Shown: in pieces, positions 56,172-64,000 of the stretch
Position numbering within the stretch: position 1 is the stretch's first letter
How the letters are laid out: the number at the start of each line of letters is the position of its first letter
NCBI RefSeq assembly: GCF_015291705.1
Contig: NZ_CP030050.1
Span: 5,456,001 to 5,520,000 of the forward strand
Direction of reading: 5' to 3'
DNA length: 64,000 nt
Source of the DNA: Bradyrhizobium arachidis
GTDB lineage: Bacteria; Pseudomonadota; Alphaproteobacteria; Rhizobiales; Xanthobacteraceae
The notes under the pieces: model-generated
What the model saw: the letters and a program-made list of their open reading frames with translations, nothing else
The model's database searches: none
Told to the model about the DNA's origin: nothing
Program-made: the position numbers and the translations under genes

Positions 56172-57047
56172 ATGACCCCGACACCGTCCAAAACGATGGC
56201 TGCACTCTGGATGGCCGGCTGGCTGGCACTGATGCTGGTCATGGCGGTGGCCGGGCGCGAGACCACGCGCGAGCTCAACGTCTTCCAGATCATGGAAGTG
56301 CGCTCGGTGATCGGGTTCACGCTGCTGCTGCCGATCATCTACCGCAGCGGTGGCTTCAAGGCGGTCGCGACCAAACGCCTGCCTCAGCACCTCGCCCGCA
56401 ACGGGGTTCATTATTTCGCACAGCTCGGCTGGTTCTATGCCCTGACGCTGATCGGAATCGGCCAGGTGGTGGCGATCGAATTCACCATGCCGATCTGGAC
56501 CGCGCTGTTGGCTGCAACCTTCCTGTCCGAGCGCATGACCGTCTGGAAGATCGCCGCGGTCGTGCTCGGTGTCGTCGGCGTCGTCATGATCGTGCGTCCC
56601 GCCACCGGCGAGATCAATCCGGGTCAGCTGATCGCACTCGGCGCCGCCATCGGCTTCAGCATCTCCATGATCCTGGCGAAATCGCTGACCCGGACCGAGA
56701 GCGCATTGTCGATCCTGTTCTGGATGATCATGGTGCAGATGGTCGTGGGCCTGCTGCCGACGCTCTATGTCTGGACCTGGCCGTCGACTTATCTCTGGGG
56801 CTGGCTCTTCATCATCGGAGTCTGCGGCACATTCTCGCACTACTGCCTCGCCAGCGCGCTCCGCTACGCTGACGCCACGATCGTGGTTCCCATGGACTTC
56901 CTGCGGGTTCCGCTGACCGCGACCGCCGGCTGGCTACTGTATTCCGAACGGCTCGATAGCTGGACCGTGCTCGGCGCTGCACTGATCCTCTCCGGCAATC
57001 TGTTGAATTTGAAGCCGGCTTCGCCGGTTCCCGCCCGCGCGCAGTGA
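56172..57047 (+). CDS. EamA/DMT-family transporter
   Basis: A 291-residue protein with ten predicted membrane helices in two EamA halves (MEVRSVIGFTLLLPIIY, then AIEFTMPIWTALLAATFLSE, then IVVPMDFLRVPLTATAGWLL). Family members export metabolites and amino acids; the substrate is unknown. The start is the ATG at 56172. Confidence 0.9.
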   Translation: MTPTPSKTMAALWMAGWLALMLVMAVAGRETTRELNVFQIMEVRSVIGFTLLLPIIYRSGGFKAVATKRLPQHLARNGVHYFAQLGWFYALTLIGIGQVVAIEFTMPIWTALLAATFLSERMTVWKIAAVVLGVVGVVMIVRPATGEINPGQLIALGAAIGFSISMILAKSLTRTESALSILFWMIMVQMVVGLLPTLYVWTWPSTYLWGWLFIIGVCGTFSHYCLASALRYADATIVVPMDFLRVPLTATAGWLLYSERLDSWTVLGAALILSGNLLNLKPASPVPARAQ

Positions 57048-57086
57048 ACCCTGCGCCGCCTCGCGCGACAAAACAGAGTGGTCGAG

Positions 57087-57102
57087 CGTGATTTGGATCA
57101 CG
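57087..57102. promoter_or_regulatory. Candidate CRP/FNR-type palindrome
   Basis: CGTGAT-TTGG-ATCACG, that is GTGA-N6-TCAC, lies about 150 bases before the caspase-like gene. It matches the CRP-family core and is near FixK/FNR sites (TTGAT-N4-ATCAA). Motif only. Confidence 0.35.
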
Positions 57103-57249
57103 TTGGAGAGCCCCTCCAACGTGCACATTCGGCCACACAGCAGCGGGTTCAACGAGACGTCCTGCCGTTTTGGTGGCGCGGAGTCGGGCACTTCGTGTAG
57201 CTTCGTTGTCAATTTGTTGCTGCCTGCAATTCGATTCTGGGGATTTCAG

Positions 57250-58677
57250 ATGCGCTTTCTCACCCTCCTCGCCTCGTTGATGTGCGTGGCGTTGTCGGTC
57301 AGTGCCGCGAAAGCCGACCGCCGCGTCGCCTTCGTCGTCGGCAACGGCTCCTACAAGAACGTCGCGCAATTGCCGAACCCGCCGATCGACGCCAAGGCGA
57401 TGGCATCGACGCTGCGCAACGTCGGCTTCGAGGTGATCGAAGGATCGAACCTCAGCCGCGACCAGATGACCGAGAAGCTGCTCGATTTCGGCCGCAAGGC
57501 GCAGGGCTCCGACATCGCGCTGTTCTATTATGCCGGCCACGGCATCGCCGTCGGCGGCACCAACTATCTCTTGCCCGTCGACGCCGACATCAAGTCGGAG
57601 ATGGACGTCAAGCTTGGCGCCGCCATCAACATCGACCTGACGCTCGAGCAGACCATGGGCGATGCCAAGGTCAAGCTCGTGTTCCTCGATGCCTGCCGCG
57701 ACAATCCGTTCGCCGCCAAGATCAAGTCGAACTCGGCGACCCGCAGCGTCAACGTGCAGAGCGGCCTTGCCGAGATGAAGTCCGGTGAAGGCACGCTGAT
57801 CGCGTTCGCCACCGGCCCCGGCCAGACCGCGCTCGACGGCCAGGAAGGCAACAACAGCCCGTTCACCCGCGCGCTGATCGACAACATCACCAAGCCCGGC
57901 GTCGAGATCCAGCAGGCGATGACGTCGGTGCGCGCCCAGGTCAACGAAGAGACCCACAAGGGCCAGCTGCCCTGGGGCCACACCAATCTGATCGGCGCGG
58001 TCTATCTCAACCAGGCTCCGACCACCCAGGTTGCCAACGCGGCCCCCACCGCTGCCGGCGTCGTACCGGCGGCGAGCGGCAGCAATGACGGCGTCGAGCT
58101 CGAATACTGGCGCTCGGTCAAGGAGAGCAACAAGCCGGAAGAGCTCAACGCCTATCTCGCGGCCTATCCGAACGGCCAGTTCAAGGCGCTCGCGCTGGCG
58201 CGGATCGCCGCGATCAAGAGCGGCCCGTCGACCACGACCCGCACCCTCAATGCTGGCGTCGATCCCGCTGCCTTTACCGATGAGGCCTCTCAGCTCACCG
58301 AGGACCAGATCGGCCTCGACAAGAACCAGCGCCGCGACGTGCAGCGCCGCCTCACCGGGCTCGGCTTCGACACCAAGCAGACCGGCGTGTTCAGTGAGGA
58401 GACCCGGTCCGTCATCAAGCGCTGGCAGGCCGCGCGCGGCTATCCTTCGTCGGGCTATCTCAACAAGCCCCAGCATAAGGCCCTGCTCGCCGAGGTCGTG
58501 GCCGCGCCGCCGACCGCGAGCGATAACAGCCAGAAAGCGGCCCGCCGTGCTAGCGCCCCCGCAGGCAGCAGCGCGCCGGCTCCGGCTCCCCAGCGCAGCA
58601 GCCCCGGTGATGCGGCCGGCGCAGCCTTCGTCGGCGGGGTCGTCGGCGGCATGATGGGCGGCATGTTCCGCCGCTGA
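57250..58677 (+). CDS. Secreted caspase-like protein with peptidoglycan-binding domain
   Basis: A 475-residue exported protein. A signal peptide (LASLMCVALSVSAAKA) is followed by a C14 caspase-like domain (RRVAFVVGNGSYKNVAQLPN) with catalytic dyad His97 (YYAGHGIA) and Cys149 (LDACRDNP). A linker, a DUF-type helical segment, and a peptidoglycan-binding-1 domain follow (about 355-415: DVQRRLTGLGFDTKQTGVFS). The Gly/Met tail is hydrophobic (FVGGVVGGMMGGMF). Catalytic residues are intact. Start ATG 57250. Confidence 0.9.
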   Translation: MRFLTLLASLMCVALSVSAAKADRRVAFVVGNGSYKNVAQLPNPPIDAKAMASTLRNVGFEVIEGSNLSRDQMTEKLLDFGRKAQGSDIALFYYAGHGIAVGGTNYLLPVDADIKSEMDVKLGAAINIDLTLEQTMGDAKVKLVFLDACRDNPFAAKIKSNSATRSVNVQSGLAEMKSGEGTLIAFATGPGQTALDGQEGNNSPFTRALIDNITKPGVEIQQAMTSVRAQVNEETHKGQLPWGHTNLIGAVYLNQAPTTQVANAAPTAAGVVPAASGSNDGVELEYWRSVKESNKPEELNAYLAAYPNGQFKALALARIAAIKSGPSTTTRTLNAGVDPAAFTDEASQLTEDQIGLDKNQRRDVQRRLTGLGFDTKQTGVFSEETRSVIKRWQAARGYPSSGYLNKPQHKALLAEVVAAPPTASDNSQKAARRASAPAGSSAPAPAPQRSSPGDAAGAAFVGGVVGGMMGGMFRR

Positions 58678-58702
58678 GGCAGGCCAGTTCGCGAAACACA
58701 AA

Positions 58703-58732
58703 AGCCCGGCTCGCGCCGGGCTTTTTTCTTTT
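58703..58732 (+). terminator. Rho-independent terminator after caspase-like gene
   Basis: AGCCCGGC at 58703-58710 pairs with GCCGGGCT at 58715-58722 around TCGC, followed by a T-run. Confidence 0.93.
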
Positions 58733-58737
58733 GGTCG

Positions 58738-58860
58738 CTCCTCATCCTGAGGAGCGCTCCGCAGGAGCGCGCGTCTCGAAGGATGAAAGGCCCGGCCGGC
58801 AGCAGCGGGGCCTTTCATGGTTCGAGACGGCGCTGACGCGCCTCCTCACCATGAGGAGTT
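58738..58860. repeat. Palindromic intergenic repeat (CCTCATCCTGAGGAG type)
   Basis: It begins CTCCTCATCCTGAGGAGCGC and ends CCTCACCATGAGGAG. Internal GCGTCTCGAAGGATGAAAGG-like and CCTTTCATGGTTCGAGACG-like arms form a long hairpin. Such elements are frequent between bradyrhizobial genes. Only one copy was seen here. Confidence 0.75.
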
Positions 58861-58865
58861 GAGAC

Positions 58866-59108
58866 TTACTTCCCCGCCGCCTTGCGCAGCGCCTCGTTGA
58901 TGCGATCCTGCCAGCCGGGGCCGCCTTCCTGGAAGAACTCCAGCACGTCCTGGTCGATGCGCAGCGTCACCTGCTCCTTGATGCCGGGGACGGCGGTCTG
59001 CTTCGGCGGCGCCGCGGCGACCTTGGTCGTCACCTTCTTGAACGCCGCCTCGGCCTCGGTCCTGGCATCGCCGAGCGTGCGTGGCCGCCTCGGTGGTTGA
59101 TCCGCCAT
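58866..59108 (-). CDS. BrnA-family antitoxin-like protein without adjacent toxin
   Basis: An 80-residue protein. The C-terminus EQVTLRIDQDVLEFFQEGGP and GWQDRINEALRK is the ribbon-helix-helix domain of BrnA antitoxins; the N-terminus is basic and proline-rich. In BrnT-BrnA systems the toxin gene lies just upstream, but here that place is taken by cysK, four bases away on the same strand. It may be a solitary regulator co-transcribed with cysK. Confidence 0.8.
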   Translation of the reverse strand: MADQPPRRPRTLGDARTEAEAAFKKVTTKVAAAPPKQTAVPGIKEQVTLRIDQDVLEFFQEGGPGWQDRINEALRKAAGK

Positions 59109-59111
59109 GTT

Positions 59112-60101
59112 CTAGATTCCCTCAAACAGAGCCGTCGAAAGATAACGTTCGGAGAAGGACGGCACCACCGCCAGGATGGTTTTTCCCGCAGCTTCCGGCC
59201 GCTTGCCGATCTCGAGCGCTGCCGCGATCGCCGCGCCCGAGGAGATGCCGCCGGGAATGCCCTCATGCCGCGCCAGCGCGCGCGAGGTCTCGATCGCGGT
59301 GGTCGAGTTGATCTTCACGATCTCGTCGATCACCGAGCGGTCGAGAATGTCAGGCACGAAACCCGCGCCGATGCCCTGAATCTTGTGCGGCGTGTGCTGG
59401 CCGCCCGACAGCACCGGGCTCTCCTCCGGCTCGACGGCAACGACGCGCAACGACGGCTTGCGGGGCTTGAGCACCTGGCCGACGCCAGTGATGGTGCCGC
59501 CGGTGCCGACGCCGGCAACGAAGAAATCGATATTGCCTGCGGTGTCGTTCCAGATCTCCTCCGCCGTGGTGCGGCGATGCACCTCGGGATTGGCGAGGTT
59601 CTTGAATTGCTGCGGCATCACCGAGTTCGGCGTTGTCTTCAAGAGCTCCTCGGCGGTCGCAATCGCGCCCTTCATGCCTTGCGCGGCCGGCGTCAGCACC
59701 AGCTCGGCACCGAGGAACGCCAGCATCTTGCGCCGCTCGATCGACATCGATTCCGGCATCACCAGCTTCAGCCGATAGCCGCGCGAAGCGGCGACGAAAG
59801 CGAGCGCGATGCCGGTGTTGCCGGAGGTCGGCTCGATCAGCACGGTATCGGGCTTGACGATCCCCGCCTTCTCCATCGCGATGATCATGGCCGCACCGAT
59901 GCGATCCTTCACGCTCGCGGCAGGGTTGAAATATTCAAGTTTTGCCAAAATGGTCGCGTTCACGCCGTGCATGCCCGGCAGCCGGCGCAAGCGCACGATC
60001 GGCGTGTCGCCAAAGGCCTCGACGATCGAAGAATAGATCCGGCCGCGGCCGGGTTGGTGCGCTGCACCCGTGTTTGCGGCCTTTTCGGACGATGCGTCCA
60101 T
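59112..60101 (-). CDS. cysK: Cysteine synthase A
   Basis: A 329-residue PLP enzyme that makes cysteine from O-acetylserine and sulfide. The PLP lysine is Lys65 ([10 protein letters not shown]). The substrate loop TSGNTGIAL, the phosphate-binding [10 protein letters not shown] and [10 protein letters not shown] are intact. An N-terminal extension of about 20 residues is low complexity. The start is the ATG at 60101. Confidence 0.95.
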   Translation of the reverse strand: MDASSEKAANTGAAHQPGRGRIYSSIVEAFGDTPIVRLRRLPGMHGVNATILAKLEYFNPAASVKDRIGAAMIIAMEKAGIVKPDTVLIEPTSGNTGIALAFVAASRGYRLKLVMPESMSIERRKMLAFLGAELVLTPAAQGMKGAIATAEELLKTTPNSVMPQQFKNLANPEVHRRTTAEEIWNDTAGNIDFFVAGVGTGGTITGVGQVLKPRKPSLRVVAVEPEESPVLSGGQHTPHKIQGIGAGFVPDILDRSVIDEIVKINSTTAIETSRALARHEGIPGGISSGAAIAAALEIGKRPEAAGKTILAVVPSFSERYLSTALFEGI

Positions 60102-60330
60102 GATGAACTCCCTGTGGCGATATTCGCGCTTCTTTCACAGCTCTTGCGCAGTTACGGACAGCTTGCGACGGCACGCAAGCGACAATGCGGCACATGTTAA
60201 ATACGCTGCATCGCAAAATTGCGTGAGCAGTAATTATCAGAAAACCAACGCATTTGTGTTGCGACCTCGTCAACTGATTCTGCTTATGTTAGACTTAGGT
60301 CTCAAGCAGGGAAGCAGGGAGGTCACCACG

Positions 60331-60549
60331 ATGTCAGCAGTTGCTGAAGTGTTGTCGACCGTCGCGTATCATCGCGATCCGCGTTGTAGCGAGTTGCCCA
60401 CCTGTCCAGTCTGCGCTGACTCCATGGTCGCCGCCGAGGCATCTGCCTACGTCTCGGACCAGATGATCTCGTATCTCTGGACCTGCGACAATTGCGGCTA
60501 CGGCTTCGTGACCAAGCACGCCGTCAAGCAACGGATCGTCTGCAATTGA
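60331..60549 (+). CDS. Small zinc-ribbon protein
   Basis: A 72-residue protein with two cysteine pairs (CPVC and CDNCGYGFVTKH), preceded by a helical N-terminus (MSAVAEVLSTVAYHRD). The start is the ATG at 60331 behind GGGAGG. It is divergent from cysK and converges with tgt. Function unknown. Confidence 0.75.
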   Translation: MSAVAEVLSTVAYHRDPRCSELPTCPVCADSMVAAEASAYVSDQMISYLWTCDNCGYGFVTKHAVKQRIVCN

Positions 60550-60563
60550 CGTTGCGCCGTTGA

Positions 60564-61697
60564 TCAGCGCGGGGCGATGTCGCCCCTCGACCAGTCTGCG
60601 CGCGTACGCTGATAGAACTCCTCGAACGTTCCGTGTGCGATCGCGTCCCTGATGCCCTGCATCAGGAACTGGTAGTAGGCGATATTGATCTCGGACAGCA
60701 GCATCGCCCCCAACGTCTCGCCGGCCTTGACGAGATGGTGCAGATAGGCGCGCGCGTAGTTGCGCGCCGACGGCCACGTGCTCGCCTCATCGAGCGGACG
60801 CGGATCGTCGGCGTGGCGCGCGTTGCGCAAATTGACCTGGCCGAAGCGCGTGAAGGCGACGCCATGGCGGCCATTGCGCGTCGGCATCACGCAATCGAAC
60901 ATGTCGACGCCGCGCTTCACTGCTTCGAGGATGTCGTCAGGCGTGCCGACGCCCATCAGATAGCGCGGCCGGTCGGTCGGCAGCGCCGGCGCGGTCTCGT
61001 CGATCATCGCCAGCATCACCGCCTGAGGCTCGCCGACGGCAAGGCCGCCGATCGCATAGCCATGGAAACCCATCTCGACCAGGCCCTGCGCGCTCGCGTG
61101 ACGAAGCTGCGGGATGTCGCCGCCCTGCACGATGCCGAACAGCATGTAACCGTCAGGCGCGCTTTCGAAGGCGCGCTTTGAGCGCTCGGCCCAGCGCAGC
61201 GACAGCCGCATCGCGCGCTCGATATCGTCACGCTCGGCCGGCAGCCGCACGCATTCGTCCATCTGCATGGCGATGTCGGAGCCGAGGAAGCGCTGCACCT
61301 CGATCGAGCGCTCCGGCGACAGCTCGACCTTGGCGCCGTCGATATGCGAGCGGAAAGTCACGGCGTGCTCGCTGACCTTGCGTAAGTCGGCGAGCGACAT
61401 CACCTGGAAGCCGCCGGAATCGGTCAGCATTGGCCCGTTCCAGCCGGTGAACCGCTGCAATCCGCCGAGCGCCGCAATCCGCTCCGCTCCGGGACGCAGC
61501 ATCAGGTGATAGGTGTTGCCGAGCACGATGTCGGCGCCGGCCTCGCGCACCTCGCGCCAGTGCATGCCTTTCATGGCGCCGGCGGTTCCGACCGGCATGA
61601 AGGCGGGCGTGCGGACCATGCCATGCGGCGTGGTCAGGCGCCCGGTGCGCGCGGCGCCATCGGTGGCGAGCAGTTCGAAATGATTGGGTAGAGTCAT
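60564..61697 (-). CDS. tgt: Queuine tRNA-ribosyltransferase (TGT), zinc site altered
   Basis: A 377-residue enzyme that exchanges guanine-34 for the queuosine precursor in GUN-anticodon tRNAs. Substrate residues are present: [11 protein letters not shown] and the nucleophile region [13 protein letters not shown]. The C-terminal zinc motif (CxCxxC after PLD) is missing: the equivalent stretch reads [20 protein letters not shown] with no cysteine. The start is the ATG at 61697. Confidence 0.93.
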   Translation of the reverse strand: MTLPNHFELLATDGAARTGRLTTPHGMVRTPAFMPVGTAGAMKGMHWREVREAGADIVLGNTYHLMLRPGAERIAALGGLQRFTGWNGPMLTDSGGFQVMSLADLRKVSEHAVTFRSHIDGAKVELSPERSIEVQRFLGSDIAMQMDECVRLPAERDDIERAMRLSLRWAERSKRAFESAPDGYMLFGIVQGGDIPQLRHASAQGLVEMGFHGYAIGGLAVGEPQAVMLAMIDETAPALPTDRPRYLMGVGTPDDILEAVKRGVDMFDCVMPTRNGRHGVAFTRFGQVNLRNARHADDPRPLDEASTWPSARNYARAYLHHLVKAGETLGAMLLSEINIAYYQFLMQGIRDAIAHGTFEEFYQRTRADWSRGDIAPR

Positions 61698-61807
61698 GGC
61701 CGTGCTTATTGCGTGTCGGGGGATGCCGATCAACCCGCCCGGACCGCGCCATGCTCCAGACTGGGACACAACGGGCGCGGATATTTCCACGCGCCGCGCT
61801 TGTTAAA

Positions 61808-61830
61808 TAAAACGATACAGTGTAGTTTTA
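61808..61830. promoter_or_regulatory. Candidate TetR-type operator
   Basis: TAAAAC at 61808-61813 and GTTTTA at 61825-61830 flank GATACAGTGTA, which itself contains TACA-G-TGTA. It lies about 100 bases before the patatin-like lipoprotein gene, and a TetR regulator gene follows that gene. Confidence 0.5.
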
Positions 61831-61928
61831 CCGTGGGGCTGGACGAGATGCCGCGGCAAAGTTGCCGGCGGCCTTAGATGCGTGATCGCCAGCCACCGAC
61901 GATGCCCCCCGCTTCATGTTCGACCGAG

Positions 61929-63086
61929 ATGTCCGGCCCCACGCGCGGCTGGATCACGCAGGCAGGTGCCCGCCTGACCGGCGCCCTGGCCCTGACGTGC
62001 AGTCTGGCGCTCGCGGCCTGCACGTCCCTGCCCCGCACGCCCTATACGGCAGCTGAGGCCAGCGCATCGCGTGTGCTCGATATCGACGGCCTCAGGCGCT
62101 ATGCCGACGAGCCGGTCACGAAATTCAGCTTCGAGAAGGACACCAGCACCGCGACGAAAACCTATCTGGCGCTCTCGGGCGGCGGCGCCGACGGTGCCTA
62201 TGGCGTCGGCGTGCTCAACGGCTGGACCGCGGCCAAAACCCGTCCGACCTTCTCGGTCGTCTCGGGCGTAAGCACCGGTGGCCTGATCGCGCCATTCGCG
62301 TTTCTGGGGCCGCAATACGACGACACGCTGAGAGAGGTCTACACCAGCGGCATCGCGGAGAGCCTCCTGAACGACCCCAGCATCGTGCGGGTGCTGTTCG
62401 GATCTGGCCTGTTCGGCAACACGCGGCTGCGCGAGCTGGTCGCCCGCTATGTCGGGCCGGAAATCCTGGCGCAGGTCGCGCGCGAGAATGCCAAGGGCCG
62501 AAGGCTGCTGGTGGTCACGACCGATCTCGACACCCAGCGGACCGCGATCTGGGACATGGGCAAGATCGCAGCCGTCGGCACGCCCGAGGCGCTCAAGCTG
62601 TTTCGCGACGTCATGGCGGCTTCCGCCAGCATTCCGCTGGTGTTTCCACCGATCATGATCGACGCCGAAGGCCAGGGCCGCAAATTTCAGGAGATGCACG
62701 TCGACGGCGGCGTGACGTCGCCGGTGCTGACGCTGCCGGAGGCCCTGCTATTCCAGGGCAGCCGCCTGCCGGGCACCGCGAAGATGGACATCTACATCCT
62801 CGTCAACAAGAAGATCGAACGCAATTTCGAGCTGGTTTCCAACAGCACCATCGACGTCGCCTCGCGCAGCCTGTCGGCGATCACGCAGTCGCAGACGCGC
62901 TCGATCATCTTCTCCACCTACGATTTCGCCAAGCGCAACCGCCTTGGCTTCCATCTGTCCTACATCGCGCGCGATTATCCCGCGCCGCCGTCGGAAGGGT
63001 TCGACACCGCTTATATGCGGGCGCTGTACCAGTACGGATATGAGAAGGCGGCGGCGGGCGAGGCCTGGACCTCGACGCTCCCATGA
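61929..63086 (+). CDS. Patatin-like phospholipase lipoprotein
   Basis: A 385-residue envelope lipoprotein. A type II signal peptide ends LTCSLALAAC with lipidated Cys. A patatin domain follows, with oxyanion loop GGGADGAYGVG, nucleophile GVSTGG (GxSxG) and the Asp of the DGGV motif, all intact. Likely acyl hydrolase at the inner or outer membrane. The start is placed at ATG 61929 because it gives a normal signal length; ATGs at 61878 and 61902 are in frame. Followed by a TetR gene. Confidence 0.88.
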   Translation: MSGPTRGWITQAGARLTGALALTCSLALAACTSLPRTPYTAAEASASRVLDIDGLRRYADEPVTKFSFEKDTSTATKTYLALSGGGADGAYGVGVLNGWTAAKTRPTFSVVSGVSTGGLIAPFAFLGPQYDDTLREVYTSGIAESLLNDPSIVRVLFGSGLFGNTRLRELVARYVGPEILAQVARENAKGRRLLVVTTDLDTQRTAIWDMGKIAAVGTPEALKLFRDVMAASASIPLVFPPIMIDAEGQGRKFQEMHVDGGVTSPVLTLPEALLFQGSRLPGTAKMDIYILVNKKIERNFELVSNSTIDVASRSLSAITQSQTRSIIFSTYDFAKRNRLGFHLSYIARDYPAPPSEGFDTAYMRALYQYGYEKAAAGEAWTSTLP

Positions 63087-63216
63087 GCACGTCGTGACGG
63101 AACGAGGTCGTATCGAGACCGTTGACGATACGGCCAATTCGGCCAGATTCGCGATGACGCCCTCGCTCCCGCGCGATATAGAGCGAATGACAGGCAACGC
63201 GCAGGAATCATTGGGC

Positions 63217-63963
63217 ATGGGATTGACTGCGACCAGGACAAGATCGGCAGCGCAACGGCGCGAGGTGCCGAAATCGCGTGGCGGCCGGCCGACCAAAACC
63301 GCCGCGATCGAGCGCGACCAGCGGCTGATCGAGGTCGCCACCCGCCTGTTCCTGGACCGCGGTTTTGATGCGACCTCGCTCGACGCGGTCGCCGAAGCTG
63401 CACGGGTCAGCAAGCCGACCGTCTATTCCCGTTACGGCGACAAGCGCGGCCTGTTTGCCGCCGTGCTGAGGCGCGAGATCGAGCGCTGGCTTGCGCCGCT
63501 GTCGGCGGCGGCGGAGACGCAGCTCTCCAGCGCCTCGGATATCCCTGTCGAGCAGCGCCTGGTCGAGATCGGGCGCGAAATGCTGACCTTCACCTGCGGA
63601 CCCGATGCCGTCGCCTTCAGCCGCATGATGACGTCACAGGCCATCAACTTCCCCGACGTCGCCAAGCTCGGCAAGGAGGAAGGCTGGCTCAAGGCCGTCT
63701 CCACCACGGCGCGCTTCTTCGACCATCTGGTGGCGCAAGGCGCGCTCGACCTCGAGGACACGACGATCGCAGCGGAAGTGTTCCTCGACGTCGTCGTCGG
63801 CCACACCCACCGCATGGCGACGTTCGGAATGGCGCTCGAGATGAAGCCGGCGGAAAAGCGCATGCGCGCCGCCATCAAGCTGTTCCTGGCCGGTGCGCTC
63901 GGCCGTGCGGCCCGCGTCCAAGACGCGGCTAAAGGCCCGCAACGGCGGCGTCCCTCCCGCTGA
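63217..63963 (+). CDS. TetR/AcrR-family regulator
   Basis: A 248-residue repressor-type protein. After a basic leader the helix-turn-helix is TSLDAVAEAARVSKPTVYSR, with a long helical ligand domain behind it (EQRLVEIGREMLTFTCG, AAEVFLDVVVGHTHRM). The start is the ATG at 63217 with AGGA upstream; an ATG at 63187 is possible. It lies 130 bases after the patatin gene and probably shares its control. Confidence 0.9.
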   Translation: MGLTATRTRSAAQRREVPKSRGGRPTKTAAIERDQRLIEVATRLFLDRGFDATSLDAVAEAARVSKPTVYSRYGDKRGLFAAVLRREIERWLAPLSAAAETQLSSASDIPVEQRLVEIGREMLTFTCGPDAVAFSRMMTSQAINFPDVAKLGKEEGWLKAVSTTARFFDHLVAQGALDLEDTTIAAEVFLDVVVGHTHRMATFGMALEMKPAEKRMRAAIKLFLAGALGRAARVQDAAKGPQRRRPSR

Positions 63964-64000
63964 CAATTCCGTGAGCTTGCGATCTATCCCCTGGGCGAGC

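Overview
The window is GC-rich alphaproteobacterial chromosome. It most resembles Bradyrhizobium (Nitrobacteraceae). The strongest pointers are a complete ndvC-ndvD-ndvB block for cyclic beta-(1,3),(1,6)-glucan, a phosphatidylcholine synthase gene, an IalB-type secreted protein, HWE-kinase signalling, and dispersed repeats that I associate with that genus. The species cannot be read from the sequence alone. Most of the window is ordinary housekeeping chromosome, with accessory patches of very small genes.

Left part (1-20.4 kb): a 5'-truncated-in-window metG, a quinone oxidoreductase, a translationally coupled pcs-terC pair, a UbiH-like monooxygenase, an AEC transporter, hspQ and ialB-like. 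A plus-strand run follows (peptide-binding protein, degenerate adenylate-forming enzyme, degenerate GGDEF protein), then a fatty-acid desaturase and the repair cluster mfd-sdhE divergent from recG.

Middle (20.4-38.7 kb): an HWE histidine kinase with a candidate EcfG promoter, a ketopantoate-reductase-like gene, an XRE/MmyB regulator, small metabolic genes, a DUF502 membrane protein, and glmS and glmU (UDP-GlcNAc supply). Next come a SPOR-like envelope protein and the ndv locus. The ndv locus ends at tRNA-Lys(UUU).

Small-gene patch (38.7-42.7 kb): directly after the tRNA lie about ten tiny genes, including a divergent pair of paralogues, several too short for routine ORF calling, a 103-bp dispersed repeat and a membrane-anchored protein with a collagen-like tail. 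Next to it is a second, full-length Mfd-like translocase whose RNA-polymerase-interaction module is strongly degenerate. I consider this the most interesting gene in the window.

Right part (46.2-64 kb): small zinc-ribbon and secreted proteins, a NUDIX hydrolase, an AI-2E exporter, acetoacetyl-CoA synthetase, a stand-alone formyltransferase, RidA, an EamA transporter and a secreted caspase-like protein with a peptidoglycan-binding domain. These are followed by an orphan BrnA-like antitoxin, cysK, a tgt whose zinc cysteines are missing, a patatin-like lipoprotein and a TetR regulator, with a palindromic candidate operator upstream of the lipoprotein gene.

No CRISPR array, rRNA, insertion sequence or prophage module was seen.
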